This document shows positions 52,252 through 62,595 of a stretch of 64,000 nt of DNA, piece by piece. Source of the DNA: Symbiodinium natans. Its lineage: Eukaryota > Sar > Dinophyceae > Suessiales > Symbiodiniaceae. Within the stretch, counting starts at the first letter, position 1. Each line of letters opens with the position of its first letter. The stretch covers positions 408,887-472,886 of the forward strand of contig CAJNDS010002335.1 in NCBI GenBank assembly GCA_905221605.1, given 5' to 3'. The position numbers and the translations under genes were made by a program. A model generated the notes under the pieces. The model did not search any database. It saw only the letters and a program-made list of their open reading frames with translations, and was not told where the DNA came from.

Positions 52252-53398
52252 ACGGACCATGTGGATAAAAAGTAATTAGATGACATCATGCATCCAATGA
52301 CTGCACTTCACGCTTCTTGGCACCTCCTTGGTGTCCTTTTCGCTGATGTTCGGAAGGATATGAATTTCGTGCAGTGGAACGAATAGACTAGGGAAGACCA
52401 GGGCAAGAAGAGTGGCCTCTTGTTCGCATAAACCCTAAGCCTAAACCCTAAACCCCATGATGAAAATCCCGAGCTCAAGAGGCTAATTAAACCTTAAGCA
52501 GACAAACCCTACCCATTCATCTCTAGGTTAACCCGAAAACCGACAACGAACCCTTAAACCCTTAAGTCCTAAGTACTAAATGCTAAACTCAAATCCCTTT
52601 TAAAACATTCGATGCCTCTGCCCAACCCAAACCTGGGCAGGAGAAGTTCAACCACGCCGCCGAGTTTTTTTTGAAGGGTTGTTTCTTAAGTTGTTAGTCT
52701 GTTTAAAATATAAAGCAAAAGGGGTTGCCAAATAATACACAAAGGTCCATGCCACATATATATATATGTATATATATATATGTATATATATATAATGTAT
52801 GTCTTTGTGTATGTATATGCATGTGTACGTACTACCAAATACACATAAGTGTAAATGTGTATATTATGCATATATATACATACAAACTTATGTGTATATA
52901 TATACATACATATGCACTCGGGGGCTTTTGGAGGCTTGGCGTCTGTTTCCGCACATCACTCTCGTTGTAACGTCGAGTCTCGTGTCAAAAGATTGTGAGG
53001 AAACTTCGGGTTGGTGGCTTGAGGACTTAGGCCCTAGGCATGGTGTTTGTTATCCTTGGCCGATCCTTGCAGAGGACACGTCGTCAATGCTGACCACCGA
53101 CAGTCCAGCACCTTTCACAGTCATGGAGAGCCAGGCGCCCCGAAACCACCCAGCCCCAAGCATTCCAGGGAGCACGACTTTGCGCGTTCAAGAATTTTCA
53201 GGGCTTTGTGTTCAGATAGCGCAGGGCTGAACCTCAACGTCCTCGTGCCCCGAAACTCCAGACGTAGTTCTTCGTTTTGATAAAGTTGAATCGTTTTCTT
53301 TGTGCCACCTGGCGGCTCAAGACCTTTATGGAACCCCATAAGAACCTTTAAGAAGCCTAGAGGCCCAGCCAAAAACAAAAGCGAATTTGCAACTTAAG
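52252..53398. other. Stretch after the satellite block
   Basis: Telomere-like CCCTAAA units at 52,428-52,456, AT-rich DNA to 52.9 kb, and no recognised exon before 53.4 kb. Confidence 0.5.
52748..52912. repeat. (TATA)n/(TATG)n tract
   Basis: (TA)n and TATGTATATA repeats interspersed with GTGTATATA. Confidence 0.8.
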
Positions 53399-53515
53399 AA
53401 CTCCGAAAAAGCACCTGAAAGCTTGGCTCAGGCCTCACGTCGCTTGGAGGACACCCTGCAGGTCGCCCACGACCTCCTGTCCATCCTCGGCTCAGAGCCA
53501 CGGCGTGTTGAGAGG
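53399..53515 (+). CDS. Unrecognised helical exon
   Basis: After CAACTTAAG the frame reads NSEKAPESLAQASRRLEDTL, then QVAHDLLSILGSEPRRVER, before a GT donor (GTCTGT). The heptad-like pattern suggests an amphipathic helix or coiled coil. Coding quality is high for its length. No family recognised. Confidence 0.5.
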
Positions 53516-53963
53516 GTCTGTTGCTATAAACATCGGGCTGCGCTTAGGGCTTTCCAGGACGTTGTCGGGCTTCAGGTGGTCTGCAGGGGCCCTTCTTTGA
53601 GGGCTCTAAGATGCTCTAAGGCTCTAATTGGAGTGTAGGGTGGCTTTGGTGCGTTTCAACCGATCCCAAACCAGCAGCCCAAAAGTCTCAAGTACGCCCG
53701 AACACCCCAAAACTTGAGCACCCAAGGCCCTCCAGCACCCCAAAAGGGGGCCTGCATCCTGAAGCCCCTAGACACTGAAACCTTGGACTGGCTGGCTAGT
53801 ATTACAGGGGACGGGATGACTGAGTTGTGGACACCAAGCGTGGAAGATCTCTCTGACCCCTATATACCCCTGAAGGGTGTGTGCAGTGCGGGTGGCCAAA
53901 AAAACTAGGAGAGGCGTACCCTAGTCAACCCTGCGATGTGGACTCGCGCCAGCTGCCCCTAAG

Positions 53964-54056
53964 CTTGGGATGTTCCCCCTTATACTAGAAGTCCTAAAAA
54001 AATAGGGATCATAGTACCCCCCCCCCCCCCCCGTATAAAGCCCTAAAACCTAAGAG
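53964..54056. mobile_element. MITE-like element, copy 5 (damaged)
   Basis: The left arm is intact (CTTGGGATGTTCCCCCTTAT, then ACTAGAAGTCCT). The centre is expanded to about 18 C and the right arm is mostly lost. Confidence 0.65.
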
Positions 54057-54171
54057 GAATACATGCTGATCGCGGGATCCCTCTTGGGAGCTGTCCGGCA
54101 TCTAGGGCGCCACTCCGCAGGAAGACCAGTGTGGTTCAGGATTATTTGTCTTTGGGTGGGGGTTTAGGGTT

Positions 54172-54275
54172 TGATGTTCTCCCTTGTATTAGCAGTCCTT
54201 AACAGGGATTATAGTAGGGGTACTACAAGCCCTATTAAATTAAGGACTGTTAGTATAAGGGGGAACTTCCCAAGG
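54172..54275. mobile_element. MITE-like element, copy 6
   Basis: Left arm GATGTTCTCCCTTGTATTAG, right arm GTATAAGGGGGAACTTCCCA. The interior CAGTCCTTAA pairs with TTAAGGACTG. It inserts next to, or within, a TTTAGGGTTT tract. Confidence 0.75.
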
Positions 54276-54399
54276 TTTAGGGCTTCAGGGTTTTGGGTTT
54301 TGAGGGTTCCTCGCCAGAGAGTCCTGGCTCAAACTTTGTTAAGGGTTCCCCCAAAGCCCTTTACTTAACCAACAAGAGGGTTCAGTAAAGGGTTGTCTG

Positions 54400-54493
54400 T
54401 TGGGATGTTCCCCCTTATACTAGCACCCCTTAACCGGGATGATAATAGGGGGTAATATCATCCCTATTCAGGACTACTTGTAGAAGGGGGAGC
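54400..54493. mobile_element. MITE-like element, copy 7
   Basis: Left arm TTGGGATGTTCCCCCTTATA. The right arm AGGACTACTTGTAGAAGGGG has a diverged end (GAGCGGTTTGG). Three copies lie within 530 bp (53.96-54.49 kb). Confidence 0.7.
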
Positions 54494-54829
54494 GGTTTGG
54501 AAAGCCTAGTGCGTATCCAGACTTCCAACAGTGTTTCACATGGAGTTGTTTCGGTGGAGTATTGGGTTGGAGCCAGCTTTGGTTTGTGTCTCCTAGCATG
54601 GCTGATCTGGCTCACAACTTCTGCGAACTCAGTGATCGACACGGGGAGAAGGAAGGATGGCGCAGGGCAGTTTTGAAGCAACATGCCCAGAAAGTGGGTC
54701 ACTGTTTGTCTGTTGCGGTCTTTATGTGTCTTCGACTCACTCAGACTTCCTTCCGACTTCATGGAACGATTCCAATCGAGTGCCAGGGTGTTTTTTTGTT
54801 AATTCCACTCTTGCTCCCGCACTGTGAGA

Positions 54830-54893
54830 TCATATATCGGTTGCCTGCCTCAGAGTCAGGTCGCTGCTAAACCAAGCTGCGCCACCGGATGGT
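54830..54893 (-). other. tRNA-like head sequence, possibly SINE-derived
   Basis: On the minus strand, GGTGGCGCAGCTTGG resembles a tRNA D-arm/A box (TGGCNNAGTNGG). CCTGA-CTCTGAG-GCAGG could form an anticodon arm with a U33-CUG-A37 loop. No T-arm or B box (GTTCGANNC) follows, so it is not a functional tRNA by eye; it could be a tRNA-derived SINE head or chance. Confidence 0.25.
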
Positions 54894-55853
54894 AGATCTG
54901 CTACACTTTCAATTTCAAGGTACGTCATGCCACACGACTCCGATACCGAAATACGGGAGGTCGTGTACAGATTGTCGGCGAGTGCGCAGCCGAGGCATTC
55001 CGTGGGATGACGACGTCGACCTCTGCGCCAGCTGGCTGGCATTCAGCGCTTGTCATGAGGACTGTTGCGGGGTTGGGGGAAGGGCGCGTCCTCCCTTACT
55101 TCCCCCCACCAAGGGGCCAGTGGGTCATTATGAGCATCCCGCTAAGCCGATCAGGGAATTCTGGAATTAGCAGAAGTGATTGCCTCGCTCCATATGCCAT
55201 ATGCTTGCCGCCCGCTTTACCCACAACATGCCCCTATACCCCCTAATTATAAACCCTTTTAAACCCTCGACGTTGAACCATGGCCTTGTGGCACTTTACG
55301 CCGCATCCGACCTCGGGAATCGTTAAGGTGCGCAATTCGGGAGGGTTTTTGGTGCGGGTTCAGAGTTTAGGGCTGTGCGTTGATACTCGGTAGACTCGAG
55401 GTTCAAGATCCATTTAATCTATTTGTACTTGCAGAAAAGTCACCACTGGTTGATGTTGGGGAAAGTTTCGGTGTGCATCCGAACACATGGCCTATGACTT
55501 CAGAAGTTGTTGGACGATTTTCGTGGACTCTTGAGCACCCCTCGGTCTCCCCTGGCCCTTCCAGAAGGCACACACCCCCCAAACCCCGAACTCTCGGGGG
55601 AGATCGCCCGGTGTATTCTGTGCTATCGAAACTTGCTCTACATTCCATCACGCACATCTCTTTCCTCGTCAGTTTAGCCTGAAAGGCTCTCGGGACGCAA
55701 GGCGGGGAGGGAGACTCGAAAGTCGTCTCTACATGATTCAGTTAAGTGCACTTGCAGCCTAAAGAAATCAAAGAAATCAAAGAAATTCAAGAAACTTCTT
55801 TAATTTATTTGGCTTAATCAAATTATGAATTTCGACCGCTGCTTGACCTTGGC

Positions 55854-56075
55854 ATGTCTATGCTCACGCATGCAGAATCGAATGCGCAGTTACAAACATA
55901 TGGGGTCGTCCATTTTTCCGCGTATTTGGTACCAGTAGCTGCGCGCCCGGTGCTTAAAATCGCACCCAACCCGCAAGCTGAGGTGGATGCCATCCATGAG
56001 CACAAGCTTGTCGCCTTGGCCATCGCCTTGGAGGCTTTTTGGTTCTTAGCCAGTCATGTACACTGGGGGATCAAG
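55854..56075 (+). CDS. Unrecognised exon (QAEVDAIHEHKLVALAIALE)
   Basis: From an ATG the frame reads MSMLTHAESNAQLQTYGVV, then HFSAYLVPVAARPVLKIAP.., ..QAEVDAIHEHKLVALAIALE and AFWFLASHVHWGIK, up to a GT donor (GTGGGT). It contains one hydrophobic helix that could be membrane-associated. A minus frame in the same bases is open, but the donor favours +. No family recognised. Confidence 0.45.
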
Positions 56076-56681
56076 GTGGGTGTCTGGCAGTCAGAAAGTC
56101 CAGTTTCAAAGGGTTTGGAGTTCAAAAGGGTTTTTTTACGCCCTTGCCCCCACCCCCCCCCCGCCCCCCCCCTTCCGGGGTGTGGTTGCGAGTTGGTGTT
56201 CTGGTCTGGAGCTTAGAGCTTTGGGTTCTCGGGATTTAGAATAGTTTTTAGGGCTCAGGGTTTCAGGGCTAGAGTGCTAGGGTTCAGCTTTTTAGGGTTT
56301 TGTCTAGGCACCTTTTTTGTGGCGTGGCTCGGGGCGGTTGTGGATTCGCCGGTCCTTCCGAGCCATTCCTGTCCCTCCTTTCCAAGCGCCAACCGGGCGT
56401 CGGCTTCTGCAGCGAGAACGACCGGAGTATGGCACCAGTGATCCCATCGCCACCATTTCAAGTAGGTCGAGCTCATTCCGTCCCACGGTCTGAACGCCAC
56501 TCGATTCTGCACGTATCATCACTGCGTGGGTCCCGTATCACATCTCCTTGATCTTGGCGTGGCTTCTGGCGTGAGTGCATGAGTCGCTTGCTGCCAGCGT
56601 TGGCGCTGCCAAAGAGGCGAGGTATGGCAGCTACTTTCTGCCACAGTCGTTCGTTTAGGTCTGGCTACGGAGATCGTATGA

Positions 56682-56929
56682 GTGATCGCCATGGTGCGAG
56701 AAAGCTGGTCATCGTCCCTGCTCCGGGTGCTTTCCCTTTGTGCCGGTCACTCTCTACGGGGCTTACTCAGACTCAGATTGGGTGCTTTGGAGCTTCTATA
56801 CGGCAACCACAGGAGGTCCCGATGGGTGATTGACCCTGTGCAAAGAAATCTTGGGGAGCTCATCCTGTTGGGGGAGCTGAGGCGCCTGTCCACGCAAGCC
56901 GATACGGATTCATCCCGAGTCGCGGGGTG
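56682..56929 (+). CDS. Unrecognised exon (LGALELLYGNHRRSRWVID)
   Basis: The frame reads SLRGLLRLRLGALELLYGNH, then RRSRWVIDPVQRNLGELILL and GELRRLSTQADTDSSRVAG, to a TGA. Leu/Arg-rich and helical. Other frames are also partly open. Moderate support only. Confidence 0.4.
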
Positions 56930-57086
56930 ACATGACTGTCTTCCGCAGCAAACTGCACCATTGACGTCAATGCATGCCACAATTTCTGTGACCATGGGAC
57001 CATGGGCGTCACGGGCGTTGCCTTTGACTCAGACACAGACCCCGCTCATGTTCACAACGCTGAACCCTGTCATGGCCCTCCCACAG

Positions 57087-57125
57087 CGTGAGCGCTACTG
57101 CGAGCACCACGTGCACCTCGCCATG
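57087..57125 (+). CDS. Micro-exon (RERYCEHHVHLAM)
   Basis: Exactly 39 bp between acceptor CTCCCACAG and a consensus donor GTGAGT, phase 0 at both ends, encoding RERYCEHHVHLAM. The Cys/His content is notable but too short to assign. Confidence 0.45.
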
Positions 57126-57593
57126 GTGAGTTTGCCTCGACACTCCTCCACCAACACCTCCATATCGAGGTCAAGCCCTCGCTGCCGATGCTTTGATGAA
57201 ACACTCAGATCTGGGCATTTCGGGATTCGGGGAGGGGCGGACGAGGCAGCGGAGGGGGCAAGTTCAGAGCTTGGGGCCCCAAGCCTCGTGAGTGTAGATC
57301 AGAACCATTCAGAACCCAAAGCTCAAGCCCCGAAGCCTTAAACAAATGTCTAAGCCGTATCCCCCCCAAATTCCGATAAACCCTAAACTCTAAGCTGCAT
57401 GGGCTGCATGGTTTCAGGCCGAAGCTCTGGGCACAGCGCAACCTCACATCACCTTCAGCATCAGGCGGCCTTGCAGAGTATGCGAAAGTTGGCTTAGATG
57501 CCCATAAACCCTGAAAAAAAAGAAAAAAACCTAAATTCGAAAGATCACAAGGACCAGGAACAAGCAGCTTAAAAGTCACAGGGTTTGGAGTTG

Positions 57594-57618
57594 TGTTTGT
57601 GTGTGTGTGTGTGTGTGT
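57594..57618. repeat. (GT)n microsatellite
   Basis: About 12 GT units. Confidence 0.9.
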
Positions 57619-57656
57619 CCGAGGCCCGCAGTTGTTCTCGGTGTACTGTCCTGACA

Positions 57657-57716
57657 GGGATTGTAGTCCCCCCTATAAAGGACTGTAAGGACTGGTATAA
57701 GGGGGACCATCCCAAG
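57657..57716. mobile_element. MITE-like element, copy 8 (right half)
   Basis: The right arm is present (TAAAGGACTGTAAGGACTGG, then TATAAGGGGGACCATCCCAAG). The left arm is reduced to a short piece ending in CTGTCCTGACAGGG, next to the (GT)n tract. Confidence 0.6.
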
Positions 57717-59298
57717 TTTAGGGTTTAAAGGCTCAAAGTCCCAAAGCTTCCACGCCAAGCCTACTTTAGGCAACACATCTCGGAGCGCGAAGCGTTTGTG
57801 CAAGTTGGGTTGTTGGGTTCAGGTTGGTAATTTTGTTGACTTCTGTTTTTGTAGGAGGAGGGGGGGGGGGGGGGGGGGGCAGCGGGAAGTATGCACGGCA
57901 GACGGTCGAATTCCCCAACCCACCATGCCTTGCATGGGGGGAGTGTGGGGCTTAGGGCATTTGTTGGGCACCCATTATATATAAGCTCCGTAGGAAAAAT
58001 CAAGAGGGGACCATAGCAGAAGTAAAGCCGGCTTACGTTTGATTTGGGGCATTTTGAGTCGAACGCGAGAATCTTTCCCGGACAGGCGGGCGATGGCTTT
58101 GTTACGGTCTACGGGCCACACCATCGGAACCGAGTCCTCGCGGTCCCTGGTGTTCCGGGTGAAGCGCCTTGATGCGCAGGAGACCCTGATCCCTAAAAGC
58201 CCCCAAAAACCCTTACTTCTGAAAAAGTTCCAAGGAGTCGTATAGAACGTACTCTTGTTGCAATTGCATCACGGCCGGCGACCTTTAGCTGTCCCAACAC
58301 CCATCTAGAAATCCACAGGTACCCCTTAGGAATCATCATTTGAAGTAGGCCTGCCTATCCTTCCTATACTCCTTCAGCCGAAAGCTCCCTAGACATCCAG
58401 GATTCTTGGATTGGAAGGTGGAGGCACCTTACGTCTTATCATAGCGGGTGGATGCGGGTGGCAAAGCACTTTGTTACAGTGCGCGCGTGGGTCGAAACCC
58501 TGTTGCTTGGGCTGCTGTCGCTGAGCACTCGAAGGCCCAAGTCGAGCCCAAAGCCCGTTTTAGGCGAAGACGCCTTCATGCTCTGATCGGACAAGAAGGA
58601 CTTATGTACGGTCCTCTAGGAATAGGCTGCTATGCGGGTGCTAGGTGGTGTCCGAGGAAGACTCTATTAAAAAACCTGAGCTTTACATTGCACGCCTTGG
58701 CAAAAGGCCGAACTGAAACTGCGCCTCACCAGGACCACGATCCAGCAGTAGATGTGTGGCTGTGCTTCCACATGTCCACCATGTCACTTTGGCTTTATCC
58801 AGCTCTCTTAATTGCCATGCACTTGGGAGGCGTATACATGAATCCGGGAATCAGTGAGAGGCAGTGCTGGTCAACTTGTCGTATATGGGATTAGTCCCTG
58901 ACACTGCAGATCAATTCGGACCATGAAGCGTTCCCTACCATATCGAGTGTGGCAACTGTTATCGCCCAAGGGTTCTTCCAGTACGGGGGCTGTGCAGCAA
59001 GGGCTCCCCCAATGCTTCACCTCAAAAGACAGCAGGAGAATGTGTGAAGGGGAACTGCACCTAGGCTGGAGGAGACGGAGAACGTTACGCTGATGTCCCG
59101 AATGATCCCGGGCGCAATCTGGCATTCTTTGGGGGAGATTGGCTGTGCCGCCACCTCGGGGGTGCGTATTGGGCGGCTTACGGGCGAGGCATAGGATAGT
59201 ATGGGAGTTTGGGTTGAATACCCAAAGCCCCCAGCAGCTGGAACCCTGCTCTTTTGAAGGGCTGTGGGGGCAAGGTTTGGGCCAACCCTACCGCGCAG
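57717..59298. other. Stretch with a weak ORF
   Basis: A + frame at 58,448-58,894 (148 codons) has no family motif or clear composition bias and is not called. A poly-G run lies at about 57,859-57,879. Confidence 0.35.
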
Positions 59299-59421
59299 CC
59301 TCGTCGATCCGCTGCAGAAGATGCCCTTTGGGCGACTGGTGCTCTGGGGACCTGCGCAGCCAGAGGAGGTGACGCGCTTGTATTTGAACTTTCACGACAC
59401 TCGGGCTGCCCTTGGATTTAG
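59299..59421 (+). CDS. Unrecognised exon (PFGRLVLWGPAQPEEVTRLY)
   Basis: After CCGCGCAG the frame reads LVDPLQKMPFGRLVLWGPAQ, then PEEVTRLYLNFHDTRAALGF, before a GT donor (GTCCTG). No start codon lies within, so it is visible only as a spliced exon. Strongly protein-like. No family recognised. Confidence 0.55.
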   Translation, partial: PRRSAAEDALWATGALGTCAARGGDALVFELSRHSGCPWI

Positions 59422-59489
59422 GTCCTGAGGATGCTACATGCTTTGGCATTCAGCTGGCCCCCGTGTGAAAAAAAGGAGTGCCTCACCAG

Positions 59490-59663
59490 AAAGCCCAGGA
59501 ACCTGCCGCAGACTTCATGACCACCTGCCGCGGTCGGAAACTGCATGGTAAGAGGATGGAGTTCGAGGATGAGGTGCCCTGCTCCCAGCTCAGCCGCCAG
59601 GTCGCGGAATGGCAGTTCCTTTTGCTTCAGCATTTTGTGCTGTGCGTGTGTGCACCCATGTAA
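59490..59663 (+). CDS. Unrecognised exon (KAQEPAADFMTTCRGRKLH)
   Basis: After CCTCACCAG the frame reads KAQEPAADFMTTCRGRKLH, then GKRMEFEDEVPCSQLSRQVA and EWQFLLLQHF, to a stop at 59,661-59,663. A strong donor-like GTAAGA lies inside at about 59,548, so the exon may end there instead. Confidence 0.45.
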   Translation, partial: KAQEPAADFMTTCRGRKLHGKRMEFEDEVPCSQLSRQVAEWQFLLLQHFVLCVCAPM

Positions 59664-59950
59664 GCCTATAATCCCCACACCCGACTAAAGACGTAGTCAG
59701 CTTATTCGCAGCTGACGTGCTTAGGTCTCCTCATGTCTTCTCACGGCGTCAGACTTGCTTGACAGGAAGAAATCTGCTTGAATTCATTGGCTTCTTAGAC
59801 TTTTTGTGTGCACATTACTCCACGAAGCGTGCCATGTCTTACCTGTAGCTTACTGGTTCTTCCTTAGTAGCGAACCATAGAATCTCTGAAAGTCTTAGCA
59901 GGTTCTGAAGACCTAAGCTCTAACTCGACAATCCGACGACGCATTGTCAG

Positions 59951-60003
59951 GCCACGTCGCGAGCTTCGCCACGCGCTGGCAGGCACTGGACCTCGAAGAC
60001 GAG
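59951..60003 (+). CDS. Unrecognised exon (HVASFATRWQALDLEDE)
   Basis: Between acceptor CATTGTCAG and donor GTCAGA the frame reads HVASFATRWQALDLEDE. Clean splice signals and composition. Likely the same gene as the exons at 59.3-59.6 kb. Confidence 0.5.
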
Positions 60004-60047
60004 GTCAGAACCCTTAGTGTTTTTAGGGGACTTGGAGGTTCGGCGTC

Positions 60048-60500
60048 TGTGAGGGGGAGGGAGAGAGAGAGGGATAGAGGGAGAGAGAGGGAGAGGGAGA
60101 GAGGGAGAGGGGGAGGGGGAGAGGGGGAGAGGGGAGAGGGAGAGAGGGAGAGAGGGAGAGAGTGAGAGAGGGAGAGAGGGAGAGAGGGAGGAGAGAGAGG
60201 GAGAGAGGGAGAGAGGGAGAGATGGAGAGAGGAGAGAGGGAGAGAGTGAGAGAGGGAGAGAGGGAAGAGGGAGAGAGGGAGAGAGGGAGAGAGGGAGAGA
60301 GAGAGAGGGAGAGAGAGAGGGAGAGAGGGAGAGAGGAGAGAGGGAGAGAGGGAGAGAGGGAGAGAGGGAGAGAGGGAGAGAGGGAGAGAGGGGAGAGAGA
60401 GGGAGAGAGGGAGAGAGGGAGAGAGGGAGAGGGGGAGAGGGGGAGAGGGAGAGAGAGAGGTAGAGGGACGGAGAGAGCCATGGAGAGAGGGAGGGAAACT
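60048..60500. repeat. GAGAGGGA purine microsatellite
   Basis: About 450 bp of (GAGAGG)n/(GAGAGGGA)n on the + strand, the strand complement of the CT tract at 6.1 kb. It lies in an intron of the gene above if that model is right. Confidence 0.9.
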
Positions 60501-60849
60501 GCATGAACATTTCTCATGCAAATTAAGTTTACGTATATGGTCTATATTTATCATAAGACTATTGGACATATCGTAATGTTGTGAAGTAAGTGTAGTCCTC
60601 GAATTAAAACTGTAAACTTGAACAATAACAACTTTTTGAAGGAGAGACGGCCGGGAGGGGAGGGAGACCGTGCCAAAGCAGAACCCGGCAACCGCCAGGG
60701 GATTGAGGCTTCTCTTCTGCACGCAGAAAGGCAAGCATGTGCCATGCAGACCTCGAAGCCATAGCCACAGTTCCCAGCAGCAGACAATGATCACCCACTT
60801 TGTCGGGGCATGTCACGATGAACCTCGGCGAAGTCCCGAACCCTAAAGT

Positions 60850-60912
60850 ATGCACTATGACTTCGATCTGAAACACCTGTATAACCTGGAGGCTCACAAA
60901 GCCCTCCATCAG
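60850..60912 (+). CDS. Possible small exon (HYDFDLKHLYNLEAHKAL)
   Basis: The frame reads HYDFDLKHLYNLEAHKAL, coding-like but without firm splice boundaries. Confidence 0.35.
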
Positions 60913-61501
60913 TTAACGTTCAGAAAACCCTACTCTACTACTGCTTGCTCCGAGATCGTCATCCCCAATCCGTCAAAACCCCTTATAGTTACAGGCCCGG
61001 GACCGCACAACCCTACAGTGAACCCCATGAAGCCCCAGGGCGCCCCGCAGGTTAGGATACCCTGAGCTGCCGCAAAACCCTTCAAAAGTGACAGGAGGCC
61101 CAAGAGGCGTTACAAGCCACGAGCCACCTGCAGCGCACCCGACTGCCTGGCCTTACGCCTGCGTCCACCTCCAAAGTTCTCGAGGTCCAGTGTGAGGGTT
61201 GAGATGAAATTTAAGGTTGAGAGTTTAGCTGCTTAGCTTAGGGCTTTTTTAGAGTTTATTGAGTACGGGTGATGCGCTTGCAAGTTGGGGTGAGTGGAGG
61301 GTTTCCGACCGCTGTTGGAAGGGGATGTGCACCTTGTTTTTTTGCAAGCACATGGTTTGTCTGTGGTGTGGTGCGTTCGGAGTACTGCGTTTCGTAGATG
61401 CATTCTGGGCGTAGCCTATCCTGACACACCCTCAACTCGGGTGTCGGGTTAGGGAGGAGATGCGGGAGCTCCCCTACTGCCTACACCTCTAGACCTTCCA
61501 G

Positions 61502-61606
61502 GTGCTGCGGGCATCCCTTGAGCCAGAGCCACCCCGGTACAAAGTGCGCTGGGAAGGCCGCAATGAGGACCTGGCCCAAATTGTGTTCAATATTACTTTG
61601 ATCTGA
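61502..61606 (+). CDS. Unrecognised exon (PPRYKVRWEGRNEDLAQ)
   Basis: After acceptor CTTCCAG the frame reads VLRASLEPEPPRYKVRWEGR, then NEDLAQIVFNITLI and a TGA. A GT within (ATT-GTGTTC) could be the true donor. Good composition. No family recognised. Confidence 0.5.
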   Translation: MLRASLEPEPPRYKVRWEGRNEDLAQIVFNITLI

Positions 61607-61787
61607 TTTCCCCATTTTTAACGAGGTGCTCTTTGCTGTGAAGGAGACAAGAGACAGCCCAGGGTTGAATGGTGCGCCCCTTGTTAGATCAACGGGCCTG
61701 CCTTTGATTAGGACCCTTTTCCGTCTTGTTCAAGGCGGGTTAGTGAACCTGGATGCCCTTCAAGACGACATCGCTGAGAAGTGCTGA
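61602..61787 (+). CDS. Unrecognised exon (LVNLDALQDDIAEKC)
   Basis: A frame of 62 codons including the stop reads FPIFNEVLFAVKETRDSPGL, then NGAPLVRSTGLPLIRTLFRL and VQGGLVNLDALQDDIAEKC, to a TGA. It overlaps the end of the preceding frame by five bases in another phase. Either a splice or a frameshift near 61,600 connects them. Confidence 0.45.
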   Translation, partial: SDFPIFNEVLFAVKETRDSPGLNGAPLVRSTGLPLIRTLFRLVQGGLVNLDALQDDIAEKC

Positions 61788-61958
61788 GTTTCCTATAGTC
61801 CCTGAAAACAAGCCCTTCTGGGTCCATTTCTGATCTCCCCGACTCCCTTCATAAATCATTCTTTGTACCAAGATCCTTGCTCAAGTTGCCTAACCCTCTG
61901 CACAGCCCCCAGGCCTAATTATTGAAAACACTTCTCGACCCCGAGCATCTTGTTTCAG

Positions 61959-62071
61959 GGACACATGAGCTCCAGAAACCATTTCTCGAGGACTCAGGGC
62001 CCCTCCTCTGCACGTCGCTGCTCTGGCGCGGCGACCCGGAGGCAGACCTGCTCCAGCCGGTCCTTACGTGA
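61959..62071 (+). CDS. Unrecognised exon (LLCTSLLWRGDPEADLLQ)
   Basis: After acceptor TTGTTTCAG the frame reads THELQKPFLEDSGPLLCTSL, then LWRGDPEADLLQPVLT, to a TGA or a GT donor (GTGACG) just before it. Other frames in the same DNA are Ser/Arg-rich. Probably continues the gene at 61.5-61.8 kb. Confidence 0.5.
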
Positions 62072-62595
62072 CGTGGCAAGATTCCGGGTTTCGGGATACT
62101 TTGATACTTGTGCTTGGAGTGTTCAGGGGACTGTCTAGCCATCTGCTTCTCTACTCCCCGGCTTCTACGGCCCCTTCGAACCTGTGGGTGTAGGGTGTCA
62201 GGATTCAACATGTGGAGTCTGAGGTATTCAAGTTGCTGGCTGTGGTGACGATTCGGTATCAAGAGTATTGAAACCCTGCAGAACCCTTGAAGCCTGAATT
62301 CTTCGCTTCGGGGGCCCTCTGAAACTCTGAAACCTTGACAAAGGGAGCTCGGGAGCCTGCCTGTGCGGTCTTTGACCTGCGGCGCGGCGGGCGAAACTCC
62401 TCGTTTTGCGACTGGGCGTAACATGGGCTTTGGGCTTGTTCCAGGCCTTAGACTTTCAGGATTTAGGGGTTTAGAGCAGCTGCTTTTTTTCTGGCATTCC
62501 CCACCCAGCCCAGATGGAAAAAAGGGCGGCTTCAGGGTGTAGGGAGGTTCGGCTCAATGTGCAAAGTTGTAGAGACTTGAAGCTTCGGTGGCCTG

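Larger units (their letters stand above)
53516..55853. other. Non-coding stretch with clustered MITE-like copies
   Basis: Besides the MITE-like elements and the tRNA-like piece, no supported exon. Some frames (for example 54,562-54,870) are open but lack motifs. Confidence 0.4.

Noticed and set aside
59913-60794. A 293-codon minus-strand Ser/Pro/Leu frame
   Set aside because: Mostly the GA/CT microsatellite; it also overlaps a better + strand exon at 59,951-60,003.
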